A stretch of 64,000 nt of DNA from assembly GCF_012275515.1 (NCBI RefSeq), contig NZ_JAAZQL010000004.1:186001-250000 (forward strand). Reading direction: 5' to 3'. Position numbers and translations under genes: made by a program. The notes below the pieces were generated by a model. The model was given only the letters and a program-made list of their open reading frames with translations. It did not search any database and had not been told where the DNA came from. This DNA comes from Novosphingobium sp. SG707 (lineage in GTDB: Bacteria > Pseudomonadota > Alphaproteobacteria > Sphingomonadales > Sphingomonadaceae). Position 1 is the first letter of the stretch. Each line of letters starts with the position of its first letter. Shown here in pieces: positions 59,864 through 64,000 of the stretch.

Positions 59864-61771
59864 CTAGAGAGCCAGCCAGCGGGCCAGAACCATCAGCCAC
59901 GAGCGGGTCTGGCCCATCTGGCCGGCCCCAGAGTGATCAACAACGCCCGCCTCGCACTCCAGACAATAGGCCTGCGCCCCGCGCACCGCCATCAACCGCT
60001 GCACCCCGACCACTGCCGAGGCGAGACGCGCCCGTTGGCGCTGGGTCACCATGCCGACCCAATCGAGGGCGGCATCATCCTCACTGCCCGCTTCATTATC
60101 CTGCGCGCCGAACTGGCGCAGGATCTGGTCAACCGGGCCGACCTCATCGCCCAGCCAGACCGTATGCCAAGCGCCATCCTTGATCCCGGCGCGCCCTGCC
60201 GCATCGGCAAGCGCCGCATCCAGCCCGCCGAACCCATCGACCAGCCCGATCTGACGCGCGGTGCCGCCATCCCAGACGCGGCCCTGCGCGATCCGGTCCA
60301 CTTCGTCGGGCGTTTTCTTGCGCGAGGCGGCGACCAGACCGACAAAGCGGCCATAGCCCGACTCAATATTCGCCTGTAAAATCTGCTCGATCTCCGGCGT
60401 CAGCCCGGTCAACACATCGGGCTGCCCGGCCAAAGGCCCGGTGCGCACACCATCGCCCTTGACGCCCCAGCCCTCCAGCGCGCGCTCGAAACTGGGGATC
60501 ACGGCAAAGATGCCGATCGACCCCGTAATCGTACCGGGCTGGGCAAAGATTTTGGCGCCCGAGGTCGAGACCCAATAGCCCCCGCTGGCCGCGACATTGG
60601 CCATCGAGATCACCACCGGCACCCCGCGCGCCTTTTGCCGCAGGATCGCGGCGCGAATGGCCTCCGATCCCGTTACCGACCCGCCCGGCGAATCCACCCG
60701 GACCACCAGCGCGGCCAGCTTCTGCGTCGAGGCCGCATCAATCAGCTTGGCGATCCGCTCGCCCCCGGCGCTGCCGGGACCTGCCTTGCCATCGGTGATT
60801 TCGCCCGCCACCGTCACCACGCCGATGGCGCGGCCATCCTTTTTGACCGGATGGCCCGCCAGCCATGCCGCCAACGTCGTATGGGCAAAACTGCCCGGAG
60901 CGGGGACTTCATCGCCCGCTTTGTCCTCGCCCGCAATCTTGGCAATCGCATCGCCCCATTCGGCGCGCGTGCCGATCTTGTCCACCAGCCCCGCCGCCAG
61001 CGAGGCCTTGGCCGCATCCCCGCCTGAGGCCTTGAACCACCCCACCGGATCGGCCACCACCTTATCGACCTGCGCCTTGGGGCGGGCCTTGAGCACATTC
61101 TCGCGCCATTGGGCAAAGATCGTGTCGAGCAGCGCTTTGCGCGCCTCACGCGAGGGTTCGGACATCGAATCTCGAATATAAGGCTCGACGAAATCCTTGT
61201 ACGTCCCCACCCGGAACACATGCGCCGAGATTTTCAGCCGTTCCAGCAGCTTGGCGAAATAGAGATTCTGTCCGCCCAGCCCTTCGACATAGGCGCCGCC
61301 CAGCGGGTCGATCCAGATCTCACTGGCATGGGATGCGATCAGCAACCCGCGATCCCCCAGCATCGTGCCATAGACCAGCACCGGCTTCTTCGCCTTGCGC
61401 ACCACATCCATCGCATCGCCGATTTCAACGGCATGGACAAAGCCCGCGCCGCCGAATTTGCTCATGTCGATGGCCACGGCCTTGATCTTTTCATCGGTGG
61501 CCGCCCCGCGCAGCGCGCGAATCACGTCGCGCTCGCGCAGTTCCGGGTCGCCCACATTGCCCGTCAGCACACTTTGCAGATCGGTCTTTTGCAATTCCTC
61601 GACCACCGCGCCCTTCATCTCGATGAGCAGTGCCCCTTCACGCAATTGTGGGGCCGCAGGCCGGGCCGAGAGCGCGGCGTACAGCCCGCCGAAAAACAGC
61701 AGCAGCAAGGCCAGCACCAGCCCATCCTTGATCGCCACCAGCAGGCGCCACACCGATTTTGCAAAAGCCAT
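59864..61771 (-). CDS. sppA: Signal peptide peptidase SppA (67K type)
   Basis: A 635-residue membrane protease that degrades leftover signal peptides. The N-terminal membrane helix (about 9-33) is followed by two related peptidase S49 domains. The general-base Lys is in the first domain ([13 protein letters not shown]) and the nucleophile Ser in the second ([16 protein letters not shown]). Length matches the E. coli type. The ATG at 61771 has GGAGAAGAC upstream and is preferred over a GTG at 61795. It is divergent from pyrB, whose start is only 114 bases away. Confidence 0.94.
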   Translation of the reverse strand: MAFAKSVWRLLVAIKDGLVLALLLLFFGGLYAALSARPAAPQLREGALLIEMKGAVVEELQKTDLQSVLTGNVGDPELRERDVIRALRGAATDEKIKAVAIDMSKFGGAGFVHAVEIGDAMDVVRKAKKPVLVYGTMLGDRGLLIASHASEIWIDPLGGAYVEGLGGQNLYFAKLLERLKISAHVFRVGTYKDFVEPYIRDSMSEPSREARKALLDTIFAQWRENVLKARPKAQVDKVVADPVGWFKASGGDAAKASLAAGLVDKIGTRAEWGDAIAKIAGEDKAGDEVPAPGSFAHTTLAAWLAGHPVKKDGRAIGVVTVAGEITDGKAGPGSAGGERIAKLIDAASTQKLAALVVRVDSPGGSVTGSEAIRAAILRQKARGVPVVISMANVAASGGYWVSTSGAKIFAQPGTITGSIGIFAVIPSFERALEGWGVKGDGVRTGPLAGQPDVLTGLTPEIEQILQANIESGYGRFVGLVAASRKKTPDEVDRIAQGRVWDGGTARQIGLVDGFGGLDAALADAAGRAGIKDGAWHTVWLGDEVGPVDQILRQFGAQDNEAGSEDDAALDWVGMVTQRQRARLASAVVGVQRLMAVRGAQAYCLECEAGVVDHSGAGQMGQTRSWLMVLARWLAL

Positions 61772-61884
61772 GTCTTCTCCGTCGTCTTGCCCCACCCTAC
61801 GAAGGATTTGCCCAACAGAGAAGTGGACAAAGCATCCCTTTCCTCTTGAGCCGGGCAGGGCACAGGTTTAGAGCGCTCTCTTCA

Positions 61885-62877
61885 ATGACATCAGCAAACT
61901 CCTCCAGCCGGAGCCGCTACCCTGCGGGCTCTCTGGCCTTCCCGCACCGTGGGCTGCTCGGTCTTGCCGGCCTTGCCCCGCATGAGATCCTCTTTCTGCT
62001 CGACGAAGCGGAGCAATGGGTGGAGCTGAACCGTCAGCCGACCAAGCGGGTCGATCACCTGCGCGGACTGACCATCATCAACGCCTTTTACGAAAATTCG
62101 ACGCGCACGCTGCTGTCGTTTGAAATCGCGGGCAAACGCCTTGGCGCCGATGTGGTCAATATGTCGGTGGGCCAGTCAAGCGTAAAGAAGGGCGAGACGC
62201 TGATCGACACGGCCATGACGCTCAACGCCATGCGCGCCGATGCGATCGTGATCCGCCATGCCAGCTCGGGCGCGGTGCGGTTGATCGCGGAAAAGGTTGA
62301 TTGCCCGGTGCTGAACGCGGGCGATGGCCAGCATGAGCATCCCACGCAAGGTTTGCTGGACGCGCTGACCATCAAGCGGGCCAAGGGCGAGTTTGTCGGC
62401 CTGAAAGTCGTGATCTGCGGCGATATTCTGCACAGCCGCGTGGCGCGCTCGAACATTCTGGCGTTGACGGCTCTTGGTGCCGATGTGCGCGTATGTGCGC
62501 CGCCCGCGCTGATGCCCGCCGATATCGAGCGGATGCGCGTGACGCCCTATCATGACTTTGACGCCGCGCTGAAAGACGCCGATGTCGTCATGATGCTGCG
62601 CCTGCAAAACGAGCGCATGACCGGCCAGTTCATCCCCTCGCCGCGCGAATATCGCCATCTTTACGGCCTTTCGGTGGAGCGTCTAGCGCGGGCGGCCGGG
62701 GACGCCATCGTCATGCATCCCGGCCCGATGAACCGGGGCGTGGAAATCGACTCCAACGTGGCCGACCTGCCAGGGCGCAGCCTGATTACGACGCAGGTGG
62801 AAATGGGCGTGGCGATGCGGATGGCCTGTCTGGAAGTGTTGACTCGAAAAGCGCGCAAGCTGGAGGGCTGGCAATGA
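61885..62877 (+). CDS. pyrB: Aspartate carbamoyltransferase catalytic chain
   Basis: A 330-residue enzyme of pyrimidine synthesis that joins carbamoyl phosphate and aspartate. The carbamoyl-phosphate motif is [12 protein letters not shown] with Ser72-Thr-Arg-Thr75; the loop with [11 protein letters not shown] and the [11 protein letters not shown] motif bind both substrates. The ATG at 61885 gives the family length; upstream open sequence is not coding. The stop overlaps the start of the dihydroorotase-like gene by 4 bases (ATGA). In pseudomonads pyrB is followed by an inactive pyrC' that the ATCase needs for assembly, and the gene pair here matches that arrangement. Confidence 0.96.
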   Translation: MTSANSSSRSRYPAGSLAFPHRGLLGLAGLAPHEILFLLDEAEQWVELNRQPTKRVDHLRGLTIINAFYENSTRTLLSFEIAGKRLGADVVNMSVGQSSVKKGETLIDTAMTLNAMRADAIVIRHASSGAVRLIAEKVDCPVLNAGDGQHEHPTQGLLDALTIKRAKGEFVGLKVVICGDILHSRVARSNILALTALGADVRVCAPPALMPADIERMRVTPYHDFDAALKDADVVMMLRLQNERMTGQFIPSPREYRHLYGLSVERLARAAGDAIVMHPGPMNRGVEIDSNVADLPGRSLITTQVEMGVAMRMACLEVLTRKARKLEGWQ

Positions 62878-64000
62878 AACAGGCAGCTCTGACCATCACC
62901 AACGGCCTGATCGTGGGCCGCGAGGGTGCGCCGGTTGCGGGCGGCATCCGCTGCGACGGCGACCGGATCGTTGCCATCGGCACCGATGTCTTGCCGCAGG
63001 AAGGCGACCGGGTTGAAGATGCGCGCGGCAGGTTGATCGCGCCGGGTCTGGTCGATCTGGGCGTGTTTGCGATTGATAAGCCCGCGCTGCATTTCGGCGG
63101 GATCACCCGCGCGGCGCTGATGCCCGATCAGAACCCACCGCTCGATCGCTCCTCGACGGTGCGCTATGCGGCGCAAAGCGGCAAGCCCGACCTCTGGGTC
63201 CATCCGCTTGCCGCCGCCACGCGCGGGCTGGAGGGCAGCGACATCGCGGAAATCGCCCTGATGCGCGATGCGGGCGCCAAGGCGGTGGCCACCGGGCGCC
63301 ACTGGATCGCCGATTCGGGTACGATGCTGCGCCTGTTGCGCTATTGCGCGATGCTGGGGCTGACCGTGATCGCCCATGCCGAGGACAGCGGCCTGACCGG
63401 CAATGCTGTTGCCACGGCCAGCGAAATGGCGACCCGCCTTGGCCTGCCCAGCGCCCCGGTGGAAGCCGAGGCGCTGGCGGTGGCGCGCGATATTGCTCTG
63501 GCCGAAATGGCGGGGGCGAAACTGCATTTCCGCCAGATCACCACGCGCGGCGCGCTGGACCTGATCCGGGCGGCGCAAAAACGCGGTGTGGCGGTGTCGG
63601 CAGGCGTGACGCCGGCGCACTTCATGCTGTCCGACACGGCTCTGGCCGATTTCCGCACCTTTTGCCGCTTCTCGCCCCCCTTGCGCCGTGAGGACGACCG
63701 CAAGGCCGTGATTGAGGCGATCGGTGATGGCACGATCAGCGTGATCACCAGCGGCCACGATCCGCGCGGGCCGGAAGACAAGCGCCTGCCCTTTGCCGAT
63801 GCCGAACCGGGCATGGCGGGGGCCGAAACGCTGCTGCCGCTGACCATGAATCTGGTGCGCGACGAGGTGATCGACATAGCCGCCGCCTTCCGCCTGCTGG
63901 CCACCAATCCTGCCGGGCTGCTGGGCGTGGACGCAGGCGCGCTGGAAGTCGACCTCCAGGCCGACATCGCCATCATCGACGCGGATCGCCCCTGGATTGT
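62874..64000 (+). CDS. Dihydroorotase-like pseudoenzyme (PyrC'/PyrX type), runs off the window end
   Basis: About 375 residues are visible of an amidohydrolase-fold protein; the end lies outside. The family frame is clear ([51 protein letters not shown]), but the residues needed for zinc and catalysis are gone: the HxH after PGLVDL is Gly63-Val-Phe65, the His of the HxxHxST region is Gln221 (LHFRQITT), and the catalytic Asp of the ATDHAP motif is Gly294 (ITSGHDP). His168 remains. Such non-catalytic dihydroorotases form a complex with PyrB in Pseudomonas. The gene overlaps pyrB by 4 bases, which supports assembly as a complex. An active pyrC should exist elsewhere in the genome. Confidence 0.9.
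   Translation, partial: MKQAALTITNGLIVGREGAPVAGGIRCDGDRIVAIGTDVLPQEGDRVEDARGRLIAPGLVDLGVFAIDKPALHFGGITRAALMPDQNPPLDRSSTVRYAAQSGKPDLWVHPLAAATRGLEGSDIAEIALMRDAGAKAVATGRHWIADSGTMLRLLRYCAMLGLTVIAHAEDSGLTGNAVATASEMATRLGLPSAPVEAEALAVARDIALAEMAGAKLHFRQITTRGALDLIRAAQKRGVAVSAGVTPAHFMLSDTALADFRTFCRFSPPLRREDDRKAVIEAIGDGTISVITSGHDPRGPEDKRLPFADAEPGMAGAETLLPLTMNLVRDEVIDIAAAFRLLATNPAGLLGVDAGALEVDLQADIAIIDADRPWI

Noticed and set aside
1..64000. Mobile elements, phage genes, toxin-antitoxin pairs or integrase
   Set aside because: No transposase, recombinase or terminal inverted repeats were recognised in either strand, and the gene order is that of a normal chromosome.

Overview
The window is about 64 kb of GC-rich, tightly packed bacterial chromosome. 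Its gene content points to a sphingomonad alphaproteobacterium, most likely Novosphingobium or a close relative. Pointers are an OlsB-type ornithine acyltransferase, a plant-type glutamate-cysteine ligase, a carotenoid/stilbene oxygenase whose iron and substrate residues fall at almost the same positions as in Novosphingobium NOV1, a DUF1489 gene, a DciA-like/DsbA-like/DsbA-like/SMC block, and a pyrB gene fused by overlap to an inactive dihydroorotase-like gene. This genus assignment is inference from protein content. I see no transposase, integrase, phage gene or CRISPR array, and no gene-free stretch longer than 300 bases.

Region by region. 1-6.7 kb: the start of a HerA-like ATPase (cut by the window edge), a TIGR02186-type membrane protein with a TauE/SafE exporter, an NfrB-like glycosyltransferase with an NfrA-C-like barrel partner, nhaA and gloA. 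6.9-14.6 kb: a PPP-type phosphatase, a LON-domain protein, a thioredoxin-TPR protein, three identical tandem tRNA-Gly genes, S-formylglutathione hydrolase, an autotransporter and olsB. 14.6-22.4 kb (minus strand): an eight-gene, largely overlapping operon of SPFH/virion-core protein, two zinc-ribbon DUF4178 proteins, two small membrane proteins (one DUF350), a membrane-fused aminopropyltransferase, a Tat-exported FAD oxidoreductase and SAM decarboxylase, with an acyltransferase just downstream. This is the most interesting system in the window: a polyamine-making branch wired to a membrane SPFH module.

22.5-28 kb: miaB, an RcnB-like protein, phoH-ybeY-CBS protein-lysR. 28-35 kb: a chemotaxis receptor, cyclophilin, mgtE-DUF1489, and mutY-nudC-yciI. 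35-44 kb: DciA-like, two DsbA-like proteins, smc, ubiA, rsmE, gshA and an ICMT-like membrane protein. 45-53.7 kb: bamB and a YfgM-like protein, a GT4 glycosyltransferase with an alpha/beta hydrolase, selO, a degenerate aldehyde dehydrogenase, rarD and a 51-residue ORF. 53.7-64 kb: clpX and clpP, a NOV1-like stilbene oxygenase standing between clpP and tig, tRNA-Leu, a small secreted-like protein, sppA, and pyrB with a dihydroorotase-like pseudoenzyme that runs off the right edge.

Most of the window is housekeeping: protein folding and proteolysis (tig, clpP, clpX, CnoX-like, cyclophilin, DsbA-like), RNA maturation (miaB, ybeY, rsmE), envelope assembly (bamB, YfgM-like, sppA), thiol detoxification (gshA, gloA, fghA) and pyrimidine synthesis. 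Accessory features are the SPFH/polyamine operon, the NfrAB-like pair, the autotransporter, the stilbene oxygenase and the catalytically altered aldehyde dehydrogenase. Start codons were chosen by ribosome-binding sites, gene overlaps and family N-termini and are uncertain where stated. All family assignments are by eye from sequence motifs.
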